Shown in pieces: positions 32,011 to 40,203 of a stretch of DNA of 64,000 nucleotides (the stretch's first letter is position 1; each line of letters starts with the position of its first letter). The notes beneath the pieces were generated by a model. It did no database searches. It saw only the letters and a program-made list of their open reading frames with translations, and was not told the origin of the DNA. The position numbers were made by a program, and so were the translations under genes. Source of the DNA: Candidatus Raymondbacteria bacterium RIFOXYA2_FULL_49_16 (lineage in GTDB: Bacteria > Fibrobacterota > OXYB2-FULL-49-7 > XYB2-FULL-49-35); NCBI GenBank assembly GCA_001789205.1, contig MFYT01000073.1, forward strand, positions 47,452 through 111,451, given 5' to 3'.

Positions 32011-33200
32011 AGGCTGGTGAGTCCTTCCTTTATCCTCTGCATTCCTTTTGAGATATTTTCCATGCTAGTGGCGTACGAGACCCTGATGCACGCGTCGTTG
32101 CCGAACGCGCTTCCGGGTATTGCGGCGACCAGCTTTTCCTCGAGCAGGTAGTGGGCCATGTCGGACGAGTTGGCAATGGCGCGGGCGCCCGCCTTTTTTC
32201 CATAGAAGGCGGAGACGTCGGCAAAGACATAGAAGGCGCCGTCGGGATCAGTGCTGATAACCCCCGGGATTTCGTTAAGGTTTGTCAGTACGAATTGGCG
32301 CCGTTTGTTGAACTCCTCGACCATCCGGGTGATGCAGGTTGCGTTGTTGCGCAGCGCGGATGCTGAGGCGGTCATGGAGATGGTGGAGGGATGGTGCGTT
32401 GTCTGGCTTTGGATGGCAGCGATGGCCTTTGCAATGGGTTCGGGAGCGCCCAGATAGCCAATACGCCAACCGGTCATGGCAAAGGACTTGGAGACGCCGT
32501 TGACTGTGACCGTTTGTTCAAAGATCTCAGGGCCCAGTGAGGCAATTGAAATGTGGCGCGCGTTGTTGTAAATTATTTTTTCGTACACTTCATCGGCGAT
32601 ACAATAGAGATCTTTTTTAACCACGACCGCGGCAATGTCCTTGAGTTCGTTTTCACCGTATACCGCTCCCGAGGGATTGTTCGGGGAATTGAGGATGAGC
32701 GCCTTGGTTTTCGGCGTGATTGCCGCTGCGAGCTGCGCGCCGGTGATTTTGAATTTGTTTTCACGGACACCCTGGACAAAGACGGGCGTGGCACCCAGGA
32801 ACTTCACCAGTTCAGGATAGGTGACCCAGTAGGGAACTGGTACAATGACTTCGTCGCCGGGGTTGACCAGGGCCAGCAATGCGTTGAAAATGGAGTGCTT
32901 GGCGCCCGATGAGACCACGATTTGGTTTTGCGCGTATTTGAGACCATTGTCTTTCCGGAACTTGTCCGCGACTGCCTGCACAATGTCCTGCGAGCCAGCG
33001 GTAAAGGTGTATTTGGTGAGGCCCGAGCGTATGGCGTAGATGCCGGCGTTTTTAATGTGCTCCGGGGTGTCGAAGTCTGGTTCGCCCGCTCCCAGGTTGA
33101 CCACGTCGCGGCCGTCGATCTTCATCTGCTTTGCTTGTGAGGTGATGGCGATGGAAAGGGAAGGGGAGATGCAGGAGACCCGCGAAGCCAGCTGTTTCAT
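32004..33200 (-). CDS. aspC: PLP-dependent aspartate aminotransferase
   Basis: The ATG at 33200 overlaps the stop of the upstream gene (ATGA) and gives 398 residues, the usual length. It belongs to class I aminotransferases, subgroup Ib: NLGAGEPDFDTPEHI, KYTFTAGSQDI, LNSPNNPSGAVY, ADEVYEKIIY, the PLP lysine in SKSFAMTGWRIGY, and a C-terminal AIPGSAFG ... IRVSYA with the substrate Arg. It should exchange amino groups between aspartate and 2-oxoglutarate, though related enzymes accept other substrates. It sits in the middle of an operon of envelope proteins. Confidence 0.93.
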   Translation of the reverse strand: MKQLASRVSCISPSLSIAITSQAKQMKIDGRDVVNLGAGEPDFDTPEHIKNAGIYAIRSGLTKYTFTAGSQDIVQAVADKFRKDNGLKYAQNQIVVSSGAKHSIFNALLALVNPGDEVIVPVPYWVTYPELVKFLGATPVFVQGVRENKFKITGAQLAAAITPKTKALILNSPNNPSGAVYGENELKDIAAVVVKKDLYCIADEVYEKIIYNNARHISIASLGPEIFEQTVTVNGVSKSFAMTGWRIGYLGAPEPIAKAIAAIQSQTTHHPSTISMTASASALRNNATCITRMVEEFNKRRQFVLTNLNEIPGVISTDPDGAFYVFADVSAFYGKKAGARAIANSSDMAHYLLEEKLVAAIPGSAFGNDACIRVSYATSMENISKGMQRIKEGLTSLC

Positions 33201-33946
33201 TGCGCTTCTTCCTGGTGCACGGTCTCGAGTATGGCGTTGTCGTAGACAATGTTTCCGCCCGCGAGGCTCTGGCCTTTGGTTGATATCCAAATGCCCGGGA
33301 CCAGGCGCGCGACCGAGAAAAACCCGTGCGGGCCCGAGAAGAGGGGTTCGGTGTCTATGATGAGCGATACATTTTTCTGGTCGATATTGAGCACTATGTC
33401 GCGCACCTTGCCCGATACAACCGCCGCGTTACGGCCCCAAATGAGCCGGGGAGCGCTGTTTTTTTCCTTTACCTCGAGGAATTCCATCTGCGACCGTTTG
33501 AAGAACCGGATGTACGAGGCCGGGTGTCCCAGACTGTCGAAGGAATCGGGCGTTGCCGTGAAGAAGATGGAGGAGACCAGCGACTGGTTGTCCAAGGGAA
33601 TGGTTTGTGAAATGCGGAAGTCGACTGACGCGGATTCGGCGCTGACCTGTTTGTCGAGTGTCAGCGAACCCTCCTTGGGAAGGCGCTTGCGCGACCGGAC
33701 CGGGACATTCAAATTACCCGCGCTCTCGTAAAATTCTATGCTGCCATGGGGTTTCCAGGCCGTGTGTAATTCGTTGTTGTCAAAGGCGTCGAAGAAGATG
33801 AGTTGCGCTCCTTGGCGCGCCTCGTATGACTCGGCGGTCTTGTATCCCATTTTGATGCCAATGAAGCTCCGCTTGCCTTCGCCGGCAAAGACGGCGCAGC
33901 AAAGCAGCAACAGGACCAGTGTGAGACGAAGCGTTGTGGCAACCAT
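33197..33946 (-). CDS. Secreted beta-rich protein of unknown function
   Basis: The 249-residue protein begins with a clear signal peptide (LRLTLVLLLLCCAVFAGEG). The mature part is rich in beta strands and Phe, with the pattern FDAFDNNELHTAW near the start and RDIVLNIDQKNVSLIIDTEPLFSGPHGFF near the end. This resembles a concanavalin-like (LamG-type) jellyroll, a guess from pattern only. First gene of the four-gene operon. It is divergent from the glycosyltransferase cluster. Confidence 0.6.
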   Translation of the reverse strand: MVATTLRLTLVLLLLCCAVFAGEGKRSFIGIKMGYKTAESYEARQGAQLIFFDAFDNNELHTAWKPHGSIEFYESAGNLNVPVRSRKRLPKEGSLTLDKQVSAESASVDFRISQTIPLDNQSLVSSIFFTATPDSFDSLGHPASYIRFFKRSQMEFLEVKEKNSAPRLIWGRNAAVVSGKVRDIVLNIDQKNVSLIIDTEPLFSGPHGFFSVARLVPGIWISTKGQSLAGGNIVYDNAILETVHQEEAQ

Positions 33947-34045
33947 TTCGATAATTTATACTTCCGTGAATAATATACAATATATATTTTTTATCAAACA
34001 ACCAAAAACCTTGCGCGGGAGTGATACGCTAACCTATTTTACTTT

Positions 34046-35404
34046 ATGGTTCTTTCAGCCGTTCTTATCGTAAAAAACGAAGAAGCCAGGCTGCGCGCCT
34101 GCCTTGGGTCGCTTGCGGGGCTTGTTGACGAGACCGTGGTGGTTGACACCGGCTCCTCGGACGCCACCATGGATGTGGCGCGCGACCTGGGTGCGCGTCT
34201 CTTTTCCGAGCCGTGGCAGGGCGATTTTTCCGCTGCGCGCAATCGGTCCATTGCCGAGGCGCGCGGCGAATGGATCCTCTGGATCGACGCGGACGACTTG
34301 GTCCCGGCCCATGGACACGCGGCAATCCGCGCATTGTGCGCTGGTCCGCGCGACCGAGCCTTCTCGTTTATAATAGAAAATCTCTATGATAACCGGCCTG
34401 GCCAGGTGTTCAGGCAGACGCGCCTTTTTCCCGCGCGTCGCGCCATATGTTTCGATGGCAGGATCCACGAGACCCTCTCGTATTCGCTGGCTCGTGCGGG
34501 CCTTGCCGTGGTCCCGGCCGATGTGCGTATTATCCATACCGGATACAATACCGCGGCCGAACGCAGCGCCAAAATTGAGCGAAACCACGCGCTCCTCCTG
34601 CGCGAGCGCACGCGCTGTCCCAACGATCCCGCGGTTCTTATGGAGTTGGGAAACTCTTATTTTCAGCAGGGGCGATTTGCCGAGGCTGTGGCGCAGTACC
34701 GGGCCATCGCGGACCTGCCTGGCGTGGAACGTGCCCAGCCCGATATTTTTCGCTCTATTCCCTCCCTTGTAGGAAACGCCTATCTTGCGGCCGGAGACCG
34801 TTGTTTGGCGCAGGAATGGTTTGAACGCGGGGTGCGCGATTTTCCCGAACGCATGACCCCGCGCTATTTTCTGGGAAAAATCGCCCTCGACAACAATGAC
34901 GCGGACGCGGCCCTGGCCCATTTCCTCGCTGTCACCGGAATGACGGCCGCGGTCACTACCGTGGCGGTAGACATTTCAGGCATGCAGGCCAACGCCTTTG
35001 CCTATGCCGCCAACATTCTTCTGGGCAGGGGCGACCATGCGCGTGCGCTTGCGCTTTTTTCCGAGGCTGACCGCCGGTTTCCGGTCGCGGCCTTTTCATA
35101 TGGCGCCGCGGCCCAGGCCGCGCTGCGCGCGGGTGATGGCGCGGCAGCGCTCTCATTTTTCCGCAAAGGTGAGGCGCGGGGCGACCTGTCGGCGCAGGAG
35201 TATTCGGATTACGGGGTGCTGGTCTGGGAGACGGGCGAACAGGAGCGCGCGCTCGGTCTTTTTGAACGGGCCCTTGACAAAGATCCTGGGTGCGCTGTCG
35301 CGGCCGAGAACTACGCTGACGCCGCGGGCGCGGCGCATCAGGGCGCTCGCGCGTCCGCCTTTATCGCCGGTCTTGGCGCGCGCATTGCTCAGGGGGGGGG
35401 CTGA
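34046..35404 (+). CDS. GT2 glycosyltransferase with TPR repeats (1 of 3)
   Basis: The 452-residue protein has a GT2 domain (1-190) with LIVKNEEARLRACLGSL, VVDTGSSDATMDVA, PWQGDFSAARNRSIAEARG and the WILWIDADDL motif (DADD is the metal/nucleotide site). The rest is TPR-like helical repeats (about 190-450). The family is often annotated as TPR-domain glycosyltransferase and is linked to surface glycans or to glycosylation of proteins. The motif series is nearly the same in the next two genes, so the three are tandem paralogues. Next start 1 nt after its stop. Confidence 0.85.
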   Translation: MVLSAVLIVKNEEARLRACLGSLAGLVDETVVVDTGSSDATMDVARDLGARLFSEPWQGDFSAARNRSIAEARGEWILWIDADDLVPAHGHAAIRALCAGPRDRAFSFIIENLYDNRPGQVFRQTRLFPARRAICFDGRIHETLSYSLARAGLAVVPADVRIIHTGYNTAAERSAKIERNHALLLRERTRCPNDPAVLMELGNSYFQQGRFAEAVAQYRAIADLPGVERAQPDIFRSIPSLVGNAYLAAGDRCLAQEWFERGVRDFPERMTPRYFLGKIALDNNDADAALAHFLAVTGMTAAVTTVAVDISGMQANAFAYAANILLGRGDHARALALFSEADRRFPVAAFSYGAAAQAALRAGDGAAALSFFRKGEARGDLSAQEYSDYGVLVWETGEQERALGLFERALDKDPGCAVAAENYADAAGAAHQGARASAFIAGLGARIAQGGG

Positions 35405-35405
35405 T

Positions 35406-36827
35406 ATGGCGCAGGTGCAAAAGCTTCTTCTGCCGGGCAACCTTCCCTCGGTCTTTCCGCCGCATACGCTGTCGCTCTGCATGATCGTGAAGAACGAGGA
35501 AAAGGCCCTGCCCGAGTGTCTTGCCGCGCTGCGTTCCGTGGCCGACGAGATCGTGATTGTTGACACTGGGTCAACGGACCGCACCAAGGAAATCGCCCGT
35601 TCGTTCAAGGCGAAGATACTCGACGATCCCTGGCAGGGGGATTTCAGCAGGGCGCGCAACTGTTCCATTGACCATGCCTCGTGTTCGTGGATACTTTGGC
35701 TCGACGCTGATGACCGGGTCGAACCGTCCTCACTGCACCACATCAGCCGCATCAAAAAAGAGGCGCTGCATCTTGATACTGCCTTTGGGTTCAAGGTCAA
35801 GAACCTCAAGGCAGGCGGCCTGGGCGATGTGTTTATGCAGATCCGCATGTTTCCCAACGATCCGCGCGTGCGGTTCGAGAAAAAGATCCACGAACAGGTC
35901 TCGCCCGCGCTTGCCCGCGCCGGCTACACTTTCATGTATCTCAACGACACCGAGATTGTCCATACCGGATACGCGCACGAAGGGCTCAAGCACGAAAAGG
36001 CGTTGCGCAACCGGACGATACTCGAGGACGACATGAAGAACTATCCCGGCGATATCAACTACGTTGCCGCCTATGCTGACACGTTTTTCATCACCAACGA
36101 GTGGGAGCGGGGAATTGAAGTGTACAAGGAGGTCATGGCGATCCCCGGTGCGCGGGAAAAACAACCCGACCTCTACAACCGGTGCCCGGTACTCATTGCC
36201 CTTGGCTACCAGCAGCTCAAGCGGTTCCCCTCCGCCTTGCAATGGGTGGAAAATGGGCTCTCGATCTGTCCAGGCCGCGCCGACCTGTTCCTTATCGGCG
36301 GCGAGGTCTCCTTTGAGATGCGGGAGTTTGCCAAGGCCCGCGGCATGCTGGACCAGGCGCTTGCCGCGCCCGAGGAACTATCGTCCGTGCCCATTGACTA
36401 CCAGGCCATACGGGCCAAGGCGGCCATTATGCAGGCGCGTATCTGCAGGGAGGAAAAAGACTTTGCCGGCGCCGAGAAATGGTACCAAAAGGTCATGGAG
36501 ACGCACTCCTATTTTTTCGATATGCCCGCGAACATCGGCGAGGTCGTGCTCGCACAGGGCCGTTTTCTCGACGCCATGCGGTTCTTCAGCGATTCGGTGA
36601 TCCGTTTTCCGGGCGCGGACGTGCGCGCCTATCGCCACTTGGGCCGCATCAGCGCGTCTGTGGGCAAAATCGACGAGGCTATTGACATGTACAGCAAGGG
36701 TTTGAGTTTTTTCCCCGCTGATCGCGCCATGCTCGAGGCAATACGCGATCTTTACCGCATGCGCGACGACACGGAGAAATATCTCGAAATCAGCCAGCGT
36801 CTCAGCGAACTGAACCAGACAGTCTGA
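35406..36827 (+). CDS. GT2 glycosyltransferase with TPR repeats (2 of 3)
   Basis: I start it at ATG 35406, one base after the previous stop, giving 473 residues; frames further upstream lie inside the first gene. It repeats the layout: MIVKNEEKALPECLAAL, IVDTGSTDRTKEIA, PWQGDFSRARNCSIDHA, WILWLDADDRV, then a HTGYAHEGLKHEKALRNRTILEDD linker and TPR repeats to the end. About 25 residues precede the GT2 core. Paralogue of its neighbours. The acceptor may be a glycan or a protein; neither is shown by the sequence. Confidence 0.85.
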   Translation: MAQVQKLLLPGNLPSVFPPHTLSLCMIVKNEEKALPECLAALRSVADEIVIVDTGSTDRTKEIARSFKAKILDDPWQGDFSRARNCSIDHASCSWILWLDADDRVEPSSLHHISRIKKEALHLDTAFGFKVKNLKAGGLGDVFMQIRMFPNDPRVRFEKKIHEQVSPALARAGYTFMYLNDTEIVHTGYAHEGLKHEKALRNRTILEDDMKNYPGDINYVAAYADTFFITNEWERGIEVYKEVMAIPGAREKQPDLYNRCPVLIALGYQQLKRFPSALQWVENGLSICPGRADLFLIGGEVSFEMREFAKARGMLDQALAAPEELSSVPIDYQAIRAKAAIMQARICREEKDFAGAEKWYQKVMETHSYFFDMPANIGEVVLAQGRFLDAMRFFSDSVIRFPGADVRAYRHLGRISASVGKIDEAIDMYSKGLSFFPADRAMLEAIRDLYRMRDDTEKYLEISQRLSELNQTV

Positions 36828-36843
36828 AAGGACCGCGCCTGCC

Positions 36844-38142
36844 ATGCGCAGAACCATCTCTCTCTGCATTATAGTCAAGGACGAGGCGGTCTTTCTCGAC
36901 CGGTGCCTGGCGTCGTATGCGGGTCTTGCCGACGAAACCATTGTTGTTGATACCGGATCAGCGGACGGCAGCGATACTGTGGCTGCCCGGCACGGGGCGC
37001 GGGTCTTTCACGAACCTTGGGAGGGCGATTTTTCCAAGGCGCGGAACCAGTCGCTTGCACGCGCAACGGGCGATTGGATTGTATGGACCGACGCGGACGA
37101 CATCGTCACCCCGGAAAACCGGGAAAAGATTGTCCAGTTTCGGGATGCACATGCGCTCAATGTCTGTTTCAGTTTTCTCATTAAAAATTCGCAGGACGGC
37201 GTCTTGGGGTCTGTGTTCAACCAAGTGCGCATGTTCCCGCGCCACAACGCCATCAGGTTCAGAAACCGGGTGCACGAACAGGTGCTGCCTTCCATACAGG
37301 AATTAGGGTTTTCCACGGTCTATACGGACATCATGGTTGTCCATACCGGGTACAGCTCGCCCGAGGTGGTGGAGAAGAAGCAGGTGCGCAACCTGGCAAT
37401 ACTTGAGGATGAAATGCGAAAACACCCGGACCATCCGGTGATCCTCTTTTCGTACGCCGGAACCCTGGTCGACCTGAAGCGTCACAAAGAAGCGGTCCCC
37501 TGGTATCTCAAGGCCATGGAGCTTGCGGAAAAGCAACAGAGTGAGCGGCATATCTACGAGGGCGTGCCTGTGGCGCTTGGCGCGCTCTATGGCAGGCTCA
37601 AGGAGTACGGCAAGGCGCGGCCCTGGGTGGACAAGGCCTATGCGCTCGATCCCTCTCATCCTCAGACCAATTCCATGCTGGGAGAACTTGCCGAGTTGGC
37701 CGGTGACAGCGAGGCCGCGATACGGCATTTTGAGTTCGTGCTTACCTGTGAGGAAAAACCCACGTTTATTCCGGTCGACGTAAATATGCTCAAAATCAAC
37801 GCCTGTGCGCACCTCGGCGGACTGTATATGAAAAAGGGCGACAAGAAGAAGATGGTGGCCATACTCGACAAAGCGCTCGAGATAAAAACCGGGAAAAAAA
37901 CCAGGCCGTCGGACCGGGGACGCGTATTTTTTGACCGGGGCGACTTTTTGCAGGCGGGAAAAGAATATCTGATCGCGGTAAACGATCCCGCGTCCGATGA
38001 TTGGGCCTCGTTTCTGGGGCTTGCGCAGGTTTTCCTCGCGGACAATTCCCCCGCTGATGCCGTGGCCATTCTGACCATGGGACTTGAGCGTTTTCCCGGA
38101 AATATGGATCTCGTTGCGCTTCGCGGCCGCCTGAAGGCCTGA
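36844..38142 (+). CDS. GT2 glycosyltransferase with TPR repeats (3 of 3)
   Basis: The 432-residue protein has the same domain order: IIVKDEAVFLDRCLASYAGL, VVDTGSADGSDTVA, PWEGDFSKARNQSLARA, WIVWTDADDIV, a HTGYSSPEVVEKKQVRNLAILEDE linker and TPR helices. It starts 16 nt after the preceding stop. The three genes differ enough at the residue level that they are old paralogues, not recent copies. They likely act on related substrates in one pathway, with the nucleotide-sugar dehydrogenase downstream. Confidence 0.85.
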   Translation: MRRTISLCIIVKDEAVFLDRCLASYAGLADETIVVDTGSADGSDTVAARHGARVFHEPWEGDFSKARNQSLARATGDWIVWTDADDIVTPENREKIVQFRDAHALNVCFSFLIKNSQDGVLGSVFNQVRMFPRHNAIRFRNRVHEQVLPSIQELGFSTVYTDIMVVHTGYSSPEVVEKKQVRNLAILEDEMRKHPDHPVILFSYAGTLVDLKRHKEAVPWYLKAMELAEKQQSERHIYEGVPVALGALYGRLKEYGKARPWVDKAYALDPSHPQTNSMLGELAELAGDSEAAIRHFEFVLTCEEKPTFIPVDVNMLKINACAHLGGLYMKKGDKKKMVAILDKALEIKTGKKTRPSDRGRVFFDRGDFLQAGKEYLIAVNDPASDDWASFLGLAQVFLADNSPADAVAILTMGLERFPGNMDLVALRGRLKA

Positions 38143-38148
38143 CTTGTG

Positions 38149-38170
38149 AACAGCGGCGGCTGTTTGTTAT
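38149..38170 (+). terminator. Weak terminator candidate after the GT2-TPR genes
   Basis: AACAGC (38149-38154) and GCTGTT (38159-38164) make a 6-bp stem with a GC-rich 4-nt loop, followed by T-rich sequence (TGTTATTTT). It stands 6 nt after the stop of the third glycosyltransferase. Confidence 0.35.
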
Positions 38171-38207
38171 TTTACCCATACGACAATTCACTATAAGGAG
38201 CGAGCGC

Positions 38208-39026
38208 ATGGCAAAACTGGGCATTATCGGGTTTGGCATTGTAGGCAAAGCCGTTGAATACGGGTTCAGGGGCAGTGGAAATATCATTACCGCATACGAC
38301 AAATACAAGGACCTTGCCACGCTCCAAACCGTGGTGACATCTTCGGAATTTATTTTTGTCTGCCTGCCCACTCCCTACAAGAACGAACGGATCGACCTTT
38401 CCATCATGGACGAGAATATTGAACAGGCGGCGAAATTCGCCTCGGGCACTGATAAAATCATCATTATCAAGTCCACGGTTGTCCCGGGCGTCACGCGCGC
38501 GTACGTGAAAAAATATCCCGGCGTTAAATTCTGCTTTAATCCCGAGTTTCTCACTGAAGCGAATTTTCTCGAGGATTTTGTAAAAGGCGACCGTATTGTT
38601 ATCGGCGCTGACGATGACAAGGTGTCGCTGCGTGTCACAGACCTCTACCGCGAGCGCTTTCCCCTTATGCCGCTCTATCGCACGGACCTTACCACCGCTG
38701 AGATGGTCAAGTACATGGCAAACTGCTATCTGGCGACCAAGGTCATTTTTGCCAACGAGATATTCGAGCTGTGCGAAAAGCTGGGCATTAAATACGAAGA
38801 GGTGAAATCAATGGTTGTCGCGGACAAGCGCATTGGCAACACACATCTCGACGTTACCACGGTAAAAGGATTTGGCGGCAAGTGCTTTCCCAAGGACATG
38901 GTGGCGCTCATGGGACTATACAGGGAGCTTGGCTTGGACTGTTCCCTTATGGAAGCTGCCTGGAAAAAGAACCTGCGGATCAGGAAGATAAAGGATTGGG
39001 AAGAGATTCCATTCGTAAAAACGTAA
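38208..39026 (+). CDS. Short UDP-glucose/GDP-mannose dehydrogenase-family protein
   Basis: The 272-residue protein has an N-terminal Rossmann fold (GIIGFGIVGKAVE, 5-17), the CLPTPYK loop, IIIKSTVVPGVTR, FCFNPEFLTEANFLEDF and the catalytic Cys in GFGGKCFPKDM (C226), with EMVKYMANCYLATKVIF between. Family members oxidise sugar nucleotides to uronates and are usually 390-460 residues long; this one stops right after the central domain and lacks the C-terminal UDP-binding domain. No continuation of that domain is visible downstream, so it is natural or the result of an old truncation. Ribosome site ATAAGGAG. It follows the glycosyltransferase trio. Confidence 0.8.
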   Translation: MAKLGIIGFGIVGKAVEYGFRGSGNIITAYDKYKDLATLQTVVTSSEFIFVCLPTPYKNERIDLSIMDENIEQAAKFASGTDKIIIIKSTVVPGVTRAYVKKYPGVKFCFNPEFLTEANFLEDFVKGDRIVIGADDDKVSLRVTDLYRERFPLMPLYRTDLTTAEMVKYMANCYLATKVIFANEIFELCEKLGIKYEEVKSMVVADKRIGNTHLDVTTVKGFGGKCFPKDMVALMGLYRELGLDCSLMEAAWKKNLRIRKIKDWEEIPFVKT

Positions 39027-39031
39027 GAAAA

Positions 39032-39075
39032 ACGGCGGCTACCGCTGGTATGGATACCAGACAAGTCTCCGCCGT
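39032..39075. other. Nested hairpin in the gap after the dehydrogenase gene
   Basis: An outer stem ACGGCGG (39032-39038) / CCGCCGT (39069-39075) encloses an inner 7-bp hairpin CTGGTAT (39045-39051) / ATACCAG (39054-39060). No T-run follows, only a C-rich stretch. Could be a terminator variant, an RNA element or a processing site. Confidence 0.45.
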
Positions 39076-39202
39076 CCCCACTCCCCCCTTTAATGAGGCA
39101 GAGAAAAAGACAGCATATTTTGTTCCAAAACGGATAAAAATTGATAAAATATTAAGTTTCCAGCATATATAACTATTTAAGTTTTAATAATTTATGATAC
39201 TA

Positions 39203-39253
39203 TTGGCGAATTTTTCACCAGTTTCTCTTAACTGGTGGTGAAATAATCGCCAA
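39203..39253 (+). promoter_or_regulatory. Long hairpin in the trmJ leader
   Basis: Arms TTGGCGA (39203-39209) and TCGCCAA (39247-39253) enclose a perfect 8-bp inner stem CACCAGTT (39216-39223) / AACTGGTG (39230-39237) with a 6-nt loop. It ends 32 nt before the trmJ ATG, so it could act as an attenuator or RNA-stability element. Confidence 0.45.
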
Positions 39254-39285
39254 AATTTGGTTATTCGATAAAACTGGATTTTTTT

Positions 39286-39966
39286 ATGCGTCTTCATTTC
39301 ATTCTTGTAGAACCTGAAGTTCCTGAGAATATCGGCTCGTGTGCCAGGGCCCTGAACACAATGGGATTCGGATCGCTCAGGCTTGTGAATCCAGCATGCG
39401 ACCATCTCGATGCCCGTGCCTGTGCGCTTGCGCATGGCTCTGAATCGGTCTTGAAAAAGGCGAAAGTGTTCAAGTCGCTTGGAGCGGCATTGGAAGATCT
39501 GGATTTTATCATTGGTGCCACAAACCGGACAAGAACGCTCAGGCACGAATACTATTCCAGCACCCAGGTAGCGCGTATTCTCGAGGATAAAGGAGAGAGC
39601 GTTAATGACGCGGGCATTGTCTTTGGCCCTGAGCAACGCGGGCTTTCAAACGAGGATTTACGGGAGTGCGACCTGTTGTCGCGAATACCTTTGTTCAGGC
39701 GGCAACCGTCGCTTAACCTTGCCCAGGCAGTGCTGCTCTATGCATATGAATTTTCCCGTTTCACCATAGGCAGAAAAGAACGGCGGATGCGGCAGGCAGA
39801 CCCTGATGAATTGAAGATGTTTATGCAAAAAACAGATGAATTGTTCCGGGGGCTTGGTATTGAACCTTCGGGTAATCTTTATCGCCGAGCCATGGAACGT
39901 CTTGCAGCTCTCACGCACTATGACATGAGAATTGCCTATAGTATTATATCATTCATTAAAAGATAA
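39286..39966 (+). CDS. trmJ: tRNA (cytidine/uridine-2'-O-)-methyltransferase TrmJ
   Basis: The 226-residue protein is a SPOUT methyltransferase of the TrmJ/TrmH type. It has the N-terminal FILVEPEVPENIGSCARALNTMGF, RTLRHEYYS, the SAM-knot motif VFGPEQRGLSNEDL, and PSLNLAQAVLLYAYE. TrmJ methylates the ribose at position 32 of some tRNAs. Length fits. The start follows a long hairpin in the leader. It stands at the left border of the AT-richer segment. Confidence 0.93.
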   Translation: MRLHFILVEPEVPENIGSCARALNTMGFGSLRLVNPACDHLDARACALAHGSESVLKKAKVFKSLGAALEDLDFIIGATNRTRTLRHEYYSSTQVARILEDKGESVNDAGIVFGPEQRGLSNEDLRECDLLSRIPLFRRQPSLNLAQAVLLYAYEFSRFTIGRKERRMRQADPDELKMFMQKTDELFRGLGIEPSGNLYRRAMERLAALTHYDMRIAYSIISFIKR

Positions 39967-39974
39967 CGATACCT

Positions 39975-40181
39975 CTATAAGGGGCAGCGAGTATGTATCA
40001 TAATGTCGAGCATCGAGTGCTGGCCAATATATATGCTGTTGTCGGACAACGACTCGGATAGCGCTGGCTTCAGAAAATAGGTCCCGGCAGCCAGGGAAAC
40101 AACATACAGAGTATCTGAGCTTGTTCCGGTTTGTGCTTTAATGTTTAAAACAATGAACAATAATAGAAGGCACGTTTTCAA
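39975..40181 (-). CDS. Small secreted peptide or gene remnant, uncertain
   Basis: An open frame of 68 codons begins with TTG (40181) and codes for a signal-peptide-like start (KTCLLLLFIVLNIKAQ) and about 50 residues of mature sequence with a SLAAGTYFLKPALSES segment. The AGTYFLKP part resembles the last strands of T9SS-type sorting domains, so it may be a decayed end of a secreted protein. No Shine-Dalgarno sequence precedes the TTG. It follows the propeller gene by 22 nt. Confidence 0.3.
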   Translation of the reverse strand: MKTCLLLLFIVLNIKAQTGTSSDTLYVVSLAAGTYFLKPALSESLSDNSIYIGQHSMLDIMIHTRCPL

Positions 40182-40203
40182 TCTGGTCTCTCTGGGAGGT
40201 AGT

